The notes under the pieces are model-generated. The model was not told the DNA's origin. It saw only the letters and a program-made list of their open reading frames with translations, and ran no database searches. Source: JAFLTL01 sp964389525 (GTDB lineage Bacteria > Bacteroidota > Bacteroidia > Bacteroidales > Muribaculaceae). From it: a stretch of DNA of 64,000 bases. The stretch covers positions 62,001 through 126,000 of the forward strand of contig CAYMEX010000001.1 in assembly GCA_964389525.1 (NCBI GenBank), given 5' to 3'. Below are positions 42,054 to 51,741 of the stretch, one piece after another (the stretch's first letter is position 1; the number at the start of each line of letters is the position of its first letter). A program made the position numbers and the translations under genes.

Positions 42054-44870
42054 ATGAACAAAAAATTCATCAACGGGATGCTGGTAGCCAGCCTCATGGC
42101 GGGCGCTGCGGGCTCCTTCACGTCCTGTAAGGACTATGATGATGACATTGACAATCTGCAGAACCAGATCAACAGTGTTGTCACAAAGGTGAGCGAGGTG
42201 CAGGACCTGGTCAAGGGCGGCAAGATCATCAGCAACGTGACCAAGACCGACAACGGTATTGACATCACGATCGACGGAACCGTCTACAAGATCACTAATG
42301 GCGAGAATGGTGATAACGGCACAGCATGGACCATTGGAGCCGACGGCTACTGGTATGAGAATGGCCAGAAGACCGAAAACAAGGCTATCGGCAGCAACGG
42401 TGCCAACGGCGAGTACTATGTTCCGCAGGACAATGGCTTCTTCGCTATATATAAGGATGGCGAGAAAGTCAAAGACACCACGATCTCATGGAAAGGTGAG
42501 ACAACCGTTACAGGCAAAGGCATCACAGCTGTCTACACAGGCACAAAGCTGACTCTGTCAGGTGTCGAGGGCACAACGAGCGACGTTGTCATTGATCTTG
42601 GCGTTAACGTAGGTTCGATCGCATTTGTTCCTTCGGTGATGAGCAGTGCTGTCGCTTATCCCACGACCGACGATCCTTTCTATCACATCGCAACATACTT
42701 CGACGAGACCAAGTACAACGCCGACAAGACTTTCAAACCCCAGACCGGTTTTGACAAGTCAAACATCGTTGACCTCGTGTATCGCGTTAACCCCGACAAT
42801 GCTTTTGTCGCTGAGAACGCCAACTACTATTTCATCAACCGCGTGGTTACCTCACGTGCCGCAGGCGACAAGAAGAATCTTCTGAATGTTGTCAGCGCAG
42901 AGGCTGCCAAGGGTGAGGTCAGCCTCAAGGCTTCGATCAACGCTTCGGCTCTCTCGACCAAGTCGACAGAGGAGAACATCGCAGCTCTGAGCATGTGGAA
43001 CGGTCAGGCCAACACTGTGTCTGACTACATTGAGGTATCGTCGGAGGCTATTACGCCTATCCTCGTTGATAGCATACCCACGACTAAAACGACCACTACT
43101 CCCAAGACTGCTGTCACAAAGGGTATCTACAACCGTACAAAAGCTATCGTAGCCAACGGTGAAACCGACGCATTCATTAAGGAGTTCGTTCCTCTGACTG
43201 CTACCGACTATGCCGCTACTCTCGTTTACAACAGCGAGGTAGGTGTTAACCTCAGAAATATCCCCGGCCTCTTTGTTACAGGCAAGGGCTTCCTGACCGA
43301 CCTCGGCTTCACCGGCATGAGCTACAGCTTCTCGCTGCCTGAGAAATATCTGTCGGATGACACTCAGAAGACCAACCAGCAGGATTTTGTTACTCTTGAC
43401 GGCACTGTCCTCAAGATCAACACTTCCAAACTGACCGGTGCTCTCACACAGGCTATCGGCCGTACTCCGGTCGTGCGCATCGACGCTTTCCTGACCAACA
43501 ACAATGGTGAGGCCAAGCTCGTCGCTTCTGCCTACATCAAGATACAGATCACCGAGCTGGAAGAGTCTGTTGAGGATAAGGAGGCTATCACGGGTACAAT
43601 CAGCCCCGTCAAGGAGTATGAGTACCACAACCTCACCGACAAGAACACTCAGGTAGGTCAGATGCCTTGGATGGACGTGAACAACGTCATCTACGGTCAG
43701 ACAGGTCTCACCGCTACCAACTTCTGGAACTACTACGGTGGCGATAACGACGAGTACACTGTCAAGATCTCGACAATCAAGGGTGGCAAGGAGCAGGTTC
43801 TCGAGAGTGCCAAGGCTGTAGCTACCGGTACACCTTACGAGACAAATGCTAAGGGTATCATCGTTACCACTCTCATTAACAACGGCGAGACACAGACATC
43901 CAACGTCGCAGTTGATATCAACGAGAACATCCTCTCGCAGAACAGCTATGACAACATCGATGGCAAGGGTGCCAAGTACACCGTGACCGTGACCATCCCG
44001 TCCGACAACAAGAAGGTTCTCGGTGACATCGTCCTCACTCAGGTATTCTACGTGAAGGAGACCTGCACTTCTTACAAGTTCAACAACCTTTACTACGCTG
44101 GCACTGTTGACAACTACGCTGACGTGGTTGTAACGAAGGGTCGCGTTAACGCTACTACTCAGAAGTGGGATCTTTCGATGCAGATCTCAGAGGTATTTGA
44201 GATGATCACCAACAAGGCCGGTGTCAAGGAGAATATCTTTGAATACTTCGACGACGTTAACAACGCCAAGACCATCGAGTTCTCGCTTGATCCGACAACT
44301 CAGAAGGGTGTTGCATACAACACGACCAGCAACGTTATTTCGCTCAGCGCTCCGCTTACCACTCCGACGCTCTTCGCCGGCATGAAGTATGTCGTTACAC
44401 TCGACAACGATGAGAAGTGCACCTTCAAGTTTAACGTTGAGTTCATCAACCCGTTCATCGCAGGTACAGCAACAGCTGTTTCGCTCAATGGCAACGCCAT
44501 CGGTGCAGTTACAGCCGAGATAGCTCCTTCGGTTGTAGTGGTTGAGGCTGCTACCCCTGCCAACAAGGTATTTGCTTGGGACGCTGCAGGCAAGAAGCTC
44601 GCTCTTGTAGCCGCTAACGCCGACAAGTATAAGGTTGCAGCTCCGACAGTTGCATATGCATTCGTTGAGGATGACGCTTACAAGGCATTTGCCGGTCAGC
44701 TTGACGACGATTCGACTTTCGAGGTTGATGCCACTACAGGTGTCGTTACTTTCGACAATCAGGGCGCTAAACTTCAGAACGCACACAACCTGACTGTTAA
44801 GGCTACAGTAACCTTCGCCGACCTCTCGGTTGTGACAGTGAATATTCCTCTTACAATTGCTACAAAATAA
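42054..44870 (+). CDS. Large surface lipoprotein, S-layer-like (DUF4988-type N-terminus)
   Basis: A 938-residue lipoprotein. The signal peptide ends at a lipobox SFTSC (Cys25), then KDYDDDIDNLQNQINSVVTKVSEVQDLV forms a short coiled coil, followed by collagen-like GxNG turns (GENGDNGTAWTIGADGYWYENG), the arrangement of DUF4988 lipoproteins and of Bacteroides S-layer-type proteins. The remaining 800 residues are Thr/Val/Ala-rich beta repeats with almost no Cys. Codons are restricted (e.g. aag, gtt, act/aca) in a way typical of very highly expressed genes. I use the ATG at 42054. A strong terminator follows. S-layer function is inferred. Confidence 0.75.
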   Translation: MNKKFINGMLVASLMAGAAGSFTSCKDYDDDIDNLQNQINSVVTKVSEVQDLVKGGKIISNVTKTDNGIDITIDGTVYKITNGENGDNGTAWTIGADGYWYENGQKTENKAIGSNGANGEYYVPQDNGFFAIYKDGEKVKDTTISWKGETTVTGKGITAVYTGTKLTLSGVEGTTSDVVIDLGVNVGSIAFVPSVMSSAVAYPTTDDPFYHIATYFDETKYNADKTFKPQTGFDKSNIVDLVYRVNPDNAFVAENANYYFINRVVTSRAAGDKKNLLNVVSAEAAKGEVSLKASINASALSTKSTEENIAALSMWNGQANTVSDYIEVSSEAITPILVDSIPTTKTTTTPKTAVTKGIYNRTKAIVANGETDAFIKEFVPLTATDYAATLVYNSEVGVNLRNIPGLFVTGKGFLTDLGFTGMSYSFSLPEKYLSDDTQKTNQQDFVTLDGTVLKINTSKLTGALTQAIGRTPVVRIDAFLTNNNGEAKLVASAYIKIQITELEESVEDKEAITGTISPVKEYEYHNLTDKNTQVGQMPWMDVNNVIYGQTGLTATNFWNYYGGDNDEYTVKISTIKGGKEQVLESAKAVATGTPYETNAKGIIVTTLINNGETQTSNVAVDINENILSQNSYDNIDGKGAKYTVTVTIPSDNKKVLGDIVLTQVFYVKETCTSYKFNNLYYAGTVDNYADVVVTKGRVNATTQKWDLSMQISEVFEMITNKAGVKENIFEYFDDVNNAKTIEFSLDPTTQKGVAYNTTSNVISLSAPLTTPTLFAGMKYVVTLDNDEKCTFKFNVEFINPFIAGTATAVSLNGNAIGAVTAEIAPSVVVVEAATPANKVFAWDAAGKKLALVAANADKYKVAAPTVAYAFVEDDAYKAFAGQLDDDSTFEVDATTGVVTFDNQGAKLQNAHNLTVKATVTFADLSVVTVNIPLTIATK

Positions 44871-44918
44871 ACACACATAGTTCATAGGTAGCGATTACCT
44901 CAATAGGTTTAATTCGTC

Positions 44919-44949
44919 GGCCCCCGGTCCACTTGCAGGATCGGGGGCC
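44919..44949 (+). terminator. Terminator after the surface-lipoprotein gene
   Basis: A perfect GC-only 8-bp stem GGCCCCCG / CGGGGGCC with a 15-base loop, 49 bp past the stop. The tail is TTGCGTTTCC, a weak T-tract, so it may act as an mRNA 3' stabiliser as well as a terminator. Confidence 0.6.
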
Positions 44950-45014
44950 TTGCGTTTCCCCATACCATTCTACTGTAGGACGCACGGCGCGCACCCACCT
45001 CAACCCGTTGGCCT

Positions 45015-45749
45015 GTAGTGGCGTGCGACACTACGCCCACCTCCTCCGTCGAAGACGGATGATAATGCAAAGCCCCACATCGAGCGCGGAGCGCGATGGT
45101 GTGGGGTATGATCGTTTTGATAAACCACGGCCTCGGAGAGGTCGTCTATCCGACATCTTCGATGCCGTATTCCGTGGCTTTATCTTACCCCATGCCTTCG
45201 CTCCGCTCGACATGGGGCTTCTTATTATATCGTGCCTTCGGCACTTACATACATGTTCTGATAGATGACCTCTTGCGAGGTCATGGTGCTTTCGTCTCTG
45301 CCCTCCCCACGCTGCGGCTTTGCCGCGACCGTGGGGTTTACCACGAATGCTGTCTACGACAGCAATTTATTCGTCCACAGCTTCGCTTGCCACATGCCAG
45401 ACGATGGGGCGTGGTGCCGTTTCCGTCGAAGACGAAAAAATGCCTGAAAGGCATTTCAAAACAGTAGCCGGGTACACCGTCAGGTGTGCCCGGTAAATGA
45501 TCGCTGATGAAGCGTGTCTGAAAGACACCTTGTTACACGTACCACACGCGGGTGTGTCGAATTTTCATTCTATCTTGGTAGTCTGGTTCAGTCTCTGCGA
45601 GACTGGTTGACACTGATGTTGATAACCCCACCCTGTTCGCTGCGCTCATAGGATGGGGTTATGCTCCGGATGCGCCGGGTTACGGCATCTGCGATGCCTC
45701 CTCCGCCCGTTCCACGGGCTGCAATTTGTGGGCGTACTTTCGCACGCCC
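45015..45749. repeat. Hairpin array D
   Basis: Between convergent genes. 45037-45540 is a second copy of 40117-40610 (CCGTC-GAA-GACGG at 45046-45058, the 45073-45106 hairpin with GGA loop, 45188-45217, and so on through AATGCCT-GAA, the GTCA hairpin and GTGTCT-GAA near 45517). The remainder is inverted relative to array A: 45589-45605 CAGTCTC-TGC-GAGACTG; 45626-45658 (outer CCCCACCCTGT/ATAGGATGGGG, on minus GA/GA, GC/GC, loop GCA); 45684-45698 GGCATC-TGC-GATGCC; 45705-45719 GCCCGT-TCC-ACGGGC; 45730-45749 (arms GGGCGTAC/GCACGCCC, minus-strand loop GAAA). No protein-like frame is supported. Confidence 0.9.
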
Positions 45750-45778
45750 CTACAAATCAACATTATGTCACACGATGG

Positions 45779-48700
45779 TCAGTCGCCGGAGAGCAGAGTG
45801 ACGCGCATGGCCGACGCGGTGTCGATGTTCCAGAGGAAACCGCGTATGCCTGTATGCCCCATCGCTGCGAGCTGGCGCATGACGGAGGCGACTTTGGCGC
45901 GCAGGGTGGCGAGCTGTGTGTCGGGCAGCCCGTCGGTACAGCATTCGACTACGTCGACAAAGCCGTCAGCCCGCCAGACGATGCGGTCGGGACGCCAGCG
46001 CCTGATCTTCGGGAGATTCCCGGCAAAAATTTCGGGGACAAGCAGCAGGCGGGTGTAGCCGTCGAACCAGCCGGAAGCCTCTGGGGTGGTGCTGATGGCG
46101 GCAGTGAGTGATGAAAGGGCCTCGGCGGCGCAACCGGCCTCGAGACGTGAGCGGTGTGCCTCGCGGCGCACTACGGCCGGAAGTGAGGCGCATCCGCGGG
46201 TCTGCGCAAGCACGCGTTTCAAAAATATGTACCTGTCGGCCTGATTGCTGAAATCGCGGATAAAACGGTCGCGGAGTTTCGTAATCTCAAGCAGCCGGTC
46301 GTTGTCGTGTGTGGCATAGGGGGGCATGAATGCCGTTGCAGCCGTGGCGGTGTCTTCGGGGGGCGGCGTGGGCTCGCCGATGACAAGCGTGAGGGTGTCG
46401 GCGTCGAGGCGCGATGTGAGACTGAATTTCAGCGGTGTCTCCACGGCGGCCGTCCTGACGGCTTTCAGCAGGGCATTGCCGACCGTCTCGTTGCTTTCGT
46501 CGCCTATAAGCGCGGTCACGACAAGCTCGCGCGTGGGGCGCGTGAGCGCGACATACAGCAGATTTATGTTGTCGATCTTCTGTCCGGCGATGAACTCGTT
46601 GTAGCCGTCGGCAAAAGCTCCGGGAAGCGATGCGAGCTGCGGCAGATTTTCGAGCGGTATGTAGGGAGGGATGAGGTCGGGGTCGATGCCGGGGATGGGG
46701 TCGGTCCTGTACCAGCGGTAGCTGCGCTTGAACGCCGTGGAGGTCTCGGTCATGCAGAAACTGAGGAACGGCACATGCACACACGGAAACTCCAGACCCT
46801 TGGCCTTGTGGATGGTGAGTACGTTGATCGCGTCGACATCGCCCGGCACATTGATGCTCTGTGTCGCACGCTTTGTGTCCCACCACTCGAGGAAGCCGCG
46901 CAGGTCGTTGCCGCAGCGCGAGGCGTACTCGCCGACGAGGTCCATGAATCCTGAAAGATAGACGCTGTGCACTTCGGCGTCGGCGGCTGCTCCGGCCTCC
47001 ATCTCCTCCATAGCCTCGCGCACGATGCGCTCGACCATGGTGACGAGGTTGGACGTCGGCGAGGAAAGCAGCCGGTCGTCGGCACCGGCCTCCTCGGTCG
47101 CGGCAAAACGGGGCGAGCACTCCCCGACGGCCGTCGAGAGCGCTCGTGCCGGGTCGCCTCCCGAAGCAAAGAGGTGCATGTGGTAGCGGTTGACCAGGCG
47201 CACAAGATCGCGCTGAGTGGCGCCCGGATAGCGGCGCTGACCGTCGTTGTCGCGCGGTTCGGGGGGATTGAGGAGCATGCGCAGGCGTGCGACAAGCATC
47301 CTGACAAGCGGCGACTCGCCCACGAGAAGCGCGTCGGACGACATGACCTGCACGCGCGGCAGTCCGCTTCCGGCCCACTCCGGGGTGTCCATGGCGTTGA
47401 GAAGGTGCTTGACAACCATCTCGCCCTCGGCACGCTTGCGCACGAGCACGGCGATCTGGCGCGGCCTGTAGCCCGCCCGCAGCTGGCGCATGACGCCGTC
47501 GAGCATGCGCGCGAGCGCGGCATCGGCATAGGCGACGGCATCGTCGCCTTTCTCTTTATTCAGGAATGCGACATTGACATATCCGGGATCGCCCGCACGG
47601 TTAGGGCCGAGATCCTGCACCGCTCCGGCATAAACCGACACGTCGGAGCCTGAGGGAGTGAGATCGTAGACGCGGGGTATGGCATCGAAAACGGCGTTGT
47701 TGAAGCGGACAATGGTGTGCGAGGAACGGTAGTTGACGTTCTCGCCGGCGTTGGTGCCCATGTCGTTGACCTCGAAGCCGCGTGCGCCGATCTCCTGCCC
47801 GACGATGTGGTTGAGCAGGCGGAAGTCGGTGTTGCGGAAACTGTAGATACTCTGCTTGCCGTCGCCGATGATGAGGTTGTCGTGGCCGTTGCTGAGGCTC
47901 TCGAGCAGAAGCGGCCGCAGTATGCGCCACTGCATGCCCGATGTGTCCTGAAACTCGTCGAGCAGAAAATGCTGCAGCCTCAGTCCGAGGCGCTCATAGA
48001 TGAACGGCGCTTCCTCCTCGGTGGATATGATGCGGGCGAGGAAGTCGTTGGTGTTGCTCTGGAGCACCATGTTCTCCTCGCGGCAGTATTTTTCGAGATG
48101 ACGTCGCATCTCTCCGAAAAGTCCGAGCGGGTAAAGGTTTCTGAGCAGGAAACTGACCGTGGCGATCTGCTCCTGATCGTTGAGGTTGAGTCGGCATACT
48201 CCGGCAATGTCGTCGATGAGAGCCTGATCGTTTTTAAACGCCGCATAGACGCATGCGCTCACCTTGCCGTCGGCGGCCGACACGGGTGTCGACCCGGTCG
48301 CGGGCTTCCCCTGAACCCACAGTCTGACCGAAGCCATGAGATTGCGGCTGATGACGTTGTCGCCCATCGGCGCAGTGCGGCTGAGCAGCGCGGTCGTGCG
48401 TGCGGCAAGATCGCCGCGCAGTGTGGCAAGCCGCCGCTGCAGCGCGTCGCGCAGTTTTATTACGCGCTCTCCTGAGTCGGCGTCAAACCAGCTGTCGATT
48501 TCGTCGGCATGCAGCTTGTACGTCTCGTTGAAAAGTATCGACAGACGTTCGGCAAGTCCGGCAAATGTGGAAGTGGCGCGGTTGAAGAGGTTGAACGCCT
48601 GCCCTTCGGCCATCCTCGACTCCATGAACGAGAGGATCCACTCGCGCATGCGGGCCTTGCGTCCGGCACGCGTGGCCTCGCGTGACTCGGGGAAATAGGG

Positions 48701-49210
48701 GGAGTTGCCGTTTATGACGTCGAGCATGTCGTGAACGGCGCTGTCGATCGCCTCGCGCTGGTTGAGCTGTATGCGGTAGTTGTCGGGGAGGTTGAGCTCG
48801 CGGGCGAATGTGCGGAGTACCGTCTGAAAGAAAGAGTCGATCGTGGAGACATTGAACGATCCGAAGTCAAACAGCAGCTGCATGAGGGCGCGTCGGCACG
48901 CGGCCGAGATCTCGGCTCTGGTCGACGAGACGAAGATCTGCTCATCGAGCATGCGCATGTAGCTGTTGTCGGGCGGACAGTCGGGATCGGCCAGTGCGGC
49001 GAGCGTGGTGACAATGCGGGTCTTCATCTCGGCGGTGGCCTTGTTGGTGAAGGTCACCGCGAGTATCGAGCCGTGGCGCGACGGGGCGCCCGCCCTGTTG
49101 AGATGCCACATGCCGCCGCTGTCGCGCCATCCTATCGTCAGTGCGATGTAGCGCAACGCAAGGGTGAAGGTCTTTCCCGACCCGGCCGATGCCTTGTAGA
49201 TCGTGATCAA
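45779..49210 (-). CDS. UvrD/AddA-like superfamily 1 helicase
   Basis: An 1143-residue DNA helicase of the RecB/AddA kind for double-strand-break end processing. Motifs: Walker A ASAGSGKTFTLALRY (residues 8-22), Walker B LLDEFQDTSGMQW near 410, TIHKAKGLEFPCVHVP near 805, and LLYVALTRPTRELVV near 905. The last 75 residues match the position of the AddA nuclease core, but where Bacteroides relatives read VVD(Y/F)K this protein reads RPDRIVWRADGFVDVVECC, lacking the catalytic Lys, and the later QVxxY motif is also altered. So helicase probably active, nuclease probably not. No AddB-type partner is adjacent. Confidence 0.9.
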   Translation of the reverse strand: MITIYKASAGSGKTFTLALRYIALTIGWRDSGGMWHLNRAGAPSRHGSILAVTFTNKATAEMKTRIVTTLAALADPDCPPDNSYMRMLDEQIFVSSTRAEISAACRRALMQLLFDFGSFNVSTIDSFFQTVLRTFARELNLPDNYRIQLNQREAIDSAVHDMLDVINGNSPYFPESREATRAGRKARMREWILSFMESRMAEGQAFNLFNRATSTFAGLAERLSILFNETYKLHADEIDSWFDADSGERVIKLRDALQRRLATLRGDLAARTTALLSRTAPMGDNVISRNLMASVRLWVQGKPATGSTPVSAADGKVSACVYAAFKNDQALIDDIAGVCRLNLNDQEQIATVSFLLRNLYPLGLFGEMRRHLEKYCREENMVLQSNTNDFLARIISTEEEAPFIYERLGLRLQHFLLDEFQDTSGMQWRILRPLLLESLSNGHDNLIIGDGKQSIYSFRNTDFRLLNHIVGQEIGARGFEVNDMGTNAGENVNYRSSHTIVRFNNAVFDAIPRVYDLTPSGSDVSVYAGAVQDLGPNRAGDPGYVNVAFLNKEKGDDAVAYADAALARMLDGVMRQLRAGYRPRQIAVLVRKRAEGEMVVKHLLNAMDTPEWAGSGLPRVQVMSSDALLVGESPLVRMLVARLRMLLNPPEPRDNDGQRRYPGATQRDLVRLVNRYHMHLFASGGDPARALSTAVGECSPRFAATEEAGADDRLLSSPTSNLVTMVERIVREAMEEMEAGAAADAEVHSVYLSGFMDLVGEYASRCGNDLRGFLEWWDTKRATQSINVPGDVDAINVLTIHKAKGLEFPCVHVPFLSFCMTETSTAFKRSYRWYRTDPIPGIDPDLIPPYIPLENLPQLASLPGAFADGYNEFIAGQKIDNINLLYVALTRPTRELVVTALIGDESNETVGNALLKAVRTAAVETPLKFSLTSRLDADTLTLVIGEPTPPPEDTATAATAFMPPYATHDNDRLLEITKLRDRFIRDFSNQADRYIFLKRVLAQTRGCASLPAVVRREAHRSRLEAGCAAEALSSLTAAISTTPEASGWFDGYTRLLLVPEIFAGNLPKIRRWRPDRIVWRADGFVDVVECCTDGLPDTQLATLRAKVASVMRQLAAMGHTGIRGFLWNIDTASAMRVTLLSGD

Positions 49211-49220
49211 TGAAGCTGGC

Positions 49221-50465
49221 TCAGAGTTTCTTTATGGCAAGACAAAGTCTGACAAGCGAGGTCATGACCGTGCGGTCGACCACACGGGCGCGGTCGCCGG
49301 GGAAATGGCTGCACCACGCGACGGTGGCGCCCGGAGTGAGTATGCAGATCCAGACGGTGCCTACCGGCTTGTCGGGTGTGCCTCCGCCGGGTCCTGCCAC
49401 GCCCGATGTGGCTATGGCGCAGTCGGCTCCGCAGAGACGTGCCGCTCCTGCGGCCATCTGCTCAACGACCGGTGCGCTGACGGCTCCCTCGGCCGCTATG
49501 GCTGCCGGGTCGACCCCGAGGACGCCGGTCTTGACGTCGTTGCTGTAGGAGACTACAGCACCCTGCATGACGGCGCTTGCTCCGGGTACCGAGGTGATGG
49601 CAGCCGAGACCGAGCCTCCGGTGCAGCTCTCGGCGGTGGCGACCTTCAGGCCGCGCTCACCAAGCAGCTCGACAAGGTAGGCAGCAGGTGTTATATCTTT
49701 ATCGGCAAAAAGATTGTCGCCGACGAGCGCGATCAGTTCGGCACGGCGGCGGTCCATCTCGGCGTCGAGCACCGCGCGGTCGGTATGCGATCCGTCGAGA
49801 CGCAGACGTATGAGTCCGGGCTGCGGCAGATAGGCGAGATGCAGAAACGGCGGCAGACTTTCCTCCCACGACGAAAGTCTGATGGCAAGATCGCTCTCGG
49901 TTATGTCGACCGCCTGCACGACGTCGCTGCGTAGAGCCACATCGGGAGCGTAACGCTTCATGAGCATCGGGAACACCTCGGAGGTGAACATGCCGCGTGT
50001 CTCGAACGGTACGCCCGGCATAGCCACGAGTGTCTTGCCGTCGCGCTCGAATACCATGATCGGCGCTGTGCCGAGCCGGTTCTGTATGACGCGGCACGAG
50101 GTCGGCACAAGTGCCTGGTCGGCCGTGAGCGAGTTGAGGCGTATGCCGCGCTTGCCCACGACCTCGCGCACGTTGGCCTCGACAGCCTCGTCGCGGTAGA
50201 GCTCGCCGCCGAACACATCCATGAGCGCCTGCTTGGTTATGTCGTCTTTTGTCGGACCGAGTCCGCCGGTGGTGAGCACCACATCGGCGCGGTCGAGCGC
50301 TTCGGCCACAGCGCGGCGTATGCGCTCGTTGTCGTCGGGCACGACGTCGACATCGACGACCGTCCATCCGGCCGGACGCATTGTGCGGGCGAGGAAGCCC
50401 GAATTGGTGTCGGTGACCTGCCCTATGAGCAGCTCATCGCCTATGACTATGATTGATACGTTCAT
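49221..50465 (-). CDS. cinA: CinA family nicotinamide-nucleotide amidohydrolase
   Basis: A 414-residue CinA with both domains: the N-terminal MoaB-like/COG1058 part (MNVSIIVIGDELLIGQVTDTN, TTGGLGPTKDD) and the C-terminal amidase (ATAESCTGGSVSAAITSVPGA..SYSNDVKTGVLGV, GVAGPGGGTPDKPVG). The C-terminal domain deamidates NMN, recycling pyridine nucleotides; the N-terminal domain is an ADP-ribose pyrophosphatase in relatives. I start at the ATG at 50465, overlapping tsaD by 4 bases; the longer open frame upstream is inside tsaD. Confidence 0.95.
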   Translation of the reverse strand: MNVSIIVIGDELLIGQVTDTNSGFLARTMRPAGWTVVDVDVVPDDNERIRRAVAEALDRADVVLTTGGLGPTKDDITKQALMDVFGGELYRDEAVEANVREVVGKRGIRLNSLTADQALVPTSCRVIQNRLGTAPIMVFERDGKTLVAMPGVPFETRGMFTSEVFPMLMKRYAPDVALRSDVVQAVDITESDLAIRLSSWEESLPPFLHLAYLPQPGLIRLRLDGSHTDRAVLDAEMDRRRAELIALVGDNLFADKDITPAAYLVELLGERGLKVATAESCTGGSVSAAITSVPGASAVMQGAVVSYSNDVKTGVLGVDPAAIAAEGAVSAPVVEQMAAGAARLCGADCAIATSGVAGPGGGTPDKPVGTVWICILTPGATVAWCSHFPGDRARVVDRTVMTSLVRLCLAIKKL

Positions 50466-51505
50466 ATCGTGACACGTGCGTAGGGAGTGGCGTTGTAGGG
50501 GCAGAACTCGCCGTTGAGATACTTGAAGTAACCGGCCGTGGCCACCATGGCGGCGTTGTCGGTCGTGAACGCACGCGGAGGGATGAAGGCTGTGATGCCT
50601 TTCTCGGCGCAGAAGTCGGCGACGGCCTTGCGCACGCCGGAGTTGGCCGACACACCGCCTCCTATCGCTACGGTCTTCACGCCGGTCTCCTTGACCGCAC
50701 GCGAGAGTTTGCCCATGAGTATGTCGATGATCGTGTGCTGCAGGCTTGCCGCGAGATCGGGCATGTTCTCCTCGACGAATCGCGGGTTGAGCTTTGTCTG
50801 GTCGCGCAGTGTGTATAGAAACGAGGTCTTCAGACCGCTGAAGCTGTAGTCGAGTCCGGGTATGCGCGGCTTGGCGAAGCTGAAGCGGGCAGGATCGCCC
50901 TCGGCTGCGAGACGGTCGATGTGCGGGCCGCCGGGATAGGGGAGTCCCATGACCTTGGCGCACTTGTCGAACGCCTCGCCGGCGGCGTCGTCGATGGTGC
51001 GTCCGATCACCTCCATGTCGAAGTAGTCGCGCACAAGTATGAGCTGTGAGTTGCCGCCCGAGACGAGCATGCAGAGAAACGGAAACTCAGGCACGGCGTC
51101 GGCGGCATCCTGACGGATGAAATGCGCCAGCACATGGCCGTGGAGATGATTGACGTCGACGATGGGCACACGCAGCGAGAGCGACAGTCCTTTGGCGAAT
51201 GAGGTGCCCACGAGGAGTGATCCGAGCAGCCCCGGGCCGCGTGTGAAAGCTATGGCCGAAAGGTCGGACGCCTCGACGCCTGCACGGCGCAGAGCCGTGT
51301 CGACAACCGGGACGATATTCTGCTGATGAGCGCGCGATGCAAGTTCCGGCACTACGCCTCCATACTCCTCGTGTACACTCTGCGAGGCTATGACGTTTGA
51401 GCGCAGAAGGCCGTCGACGACAACCGCGGCCGACGTGTCGTCGCACGACGACTCGATGCCGAGGACAACGACGGGTTTCTTCTGTGACTGTATGTTATTT
51501 CCCAT
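50462..51505 (-). CDS. tsaD: tRNA threonylcarbamoyladenosine synthase component TsaD
   Basis: The 347-residue catalytic subunit that transfers threonylcarbamoyl to A37 of ANN-decoding tRNAs. Landmarks: VLGIESSCDDTSAAVV (ATP site), the metal-binding HLHGHVLAHF, LVSGGNSQLILV, and GGVSANSGVRKA. Length and order are canonical. It is first in the tsaD-cinA-helicase run and is divergent from valS. Confidence 0.97.
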   Translation of the reverse strand: MGNNIQSQKKPVVVLGIESSCDDTSAAVVVDGLLRSNVIASQSVHEEYGGVVPELASRAHQQNIVPVVDTALRRAGVEASDLSAIAFTRGPGLLGSLLVGTSFAKGLSLSLRVPIVDVNHLHGHVLAHFIRQDAADAVPEFPFLCMLVSGGNSQLILVRDYFDMEVIGRTIDDAAGEAFDKCAKVMGLPYPGGPHIDRLAAEGDPARFSFAKPRIPGLDYSFSGLKTSFLYTLRDQTKLNPRFVEENMPDLAASLQHTIIDILMGKLSRAVKETGVKTVAIGGGVSANSGVRKAVADFCAEKGITAFIPPRAFTTDNAAMVATAGYFKYLNGEFCPYNATPYARVTI

Positions 51506-51535
51506 TTATGAAAAATGAATCGTATTTTGTTATTC

Positions 51536-51625
51536 GGACGCACGGGCCGTGCGTCCCTACTGTCGGGTATGTTAATTGCCAGTGGACCGTGGGGTGCGGA
51601 GGCTGCGGGCCGTGCGTCCCTACTG
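51536..51625 (+). repeat. GGACGCACG-family hairpin plus a half copy
   Basis: At 51536-51556 a perfect 9-bp stem GGACGCACG / CGTGCGTCC closes on GGC. About 60 bases later the right arm and flank (GGGCCGTGCGTCCCTACTGT) recur without a matching left arm. Both lie in the divergent spacer between tsaD and valS. Confidence 0.75.
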
Positions 51626-51684
51626 TATGAATGCGATGCCGCGTTTGACACGCTTTCATGGCACACAAATTTAGCAAATCTTAT

Positions 51685-51692
51685 TATCTTTG
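51685..51692 (+). promoter_or_regulatory. Candidate -7 box for valS
   Basis: TATCTTTG matches TAnnTTTG, 49 bases before the valS ATG. The same octamer stands 34 bases before the symporter gene at 60538. No clear -33 TTTG at 19-21 bases. Confidence 0.55.
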
Positions 51693-51741
51693 CATTCATC
51701 TTCGGGCAGATATGCCCAGCATCTGAAAATCAAAATCCCAC

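Noticed and set aside
40113..45467. Short open frames in arrays C and D whose translations repeat (…SAERDGVGYDRFDKPRPRRG…)
   Set aside because: Identical because the DNA is a repeat; they consist of translated palindromes and have no start signals.
50466..50963. Extended N-terminus for CinA reaching into tsaD
   Set aside because: The extension is a different reading frame of tsaD and CinA has its normal start at 50465.
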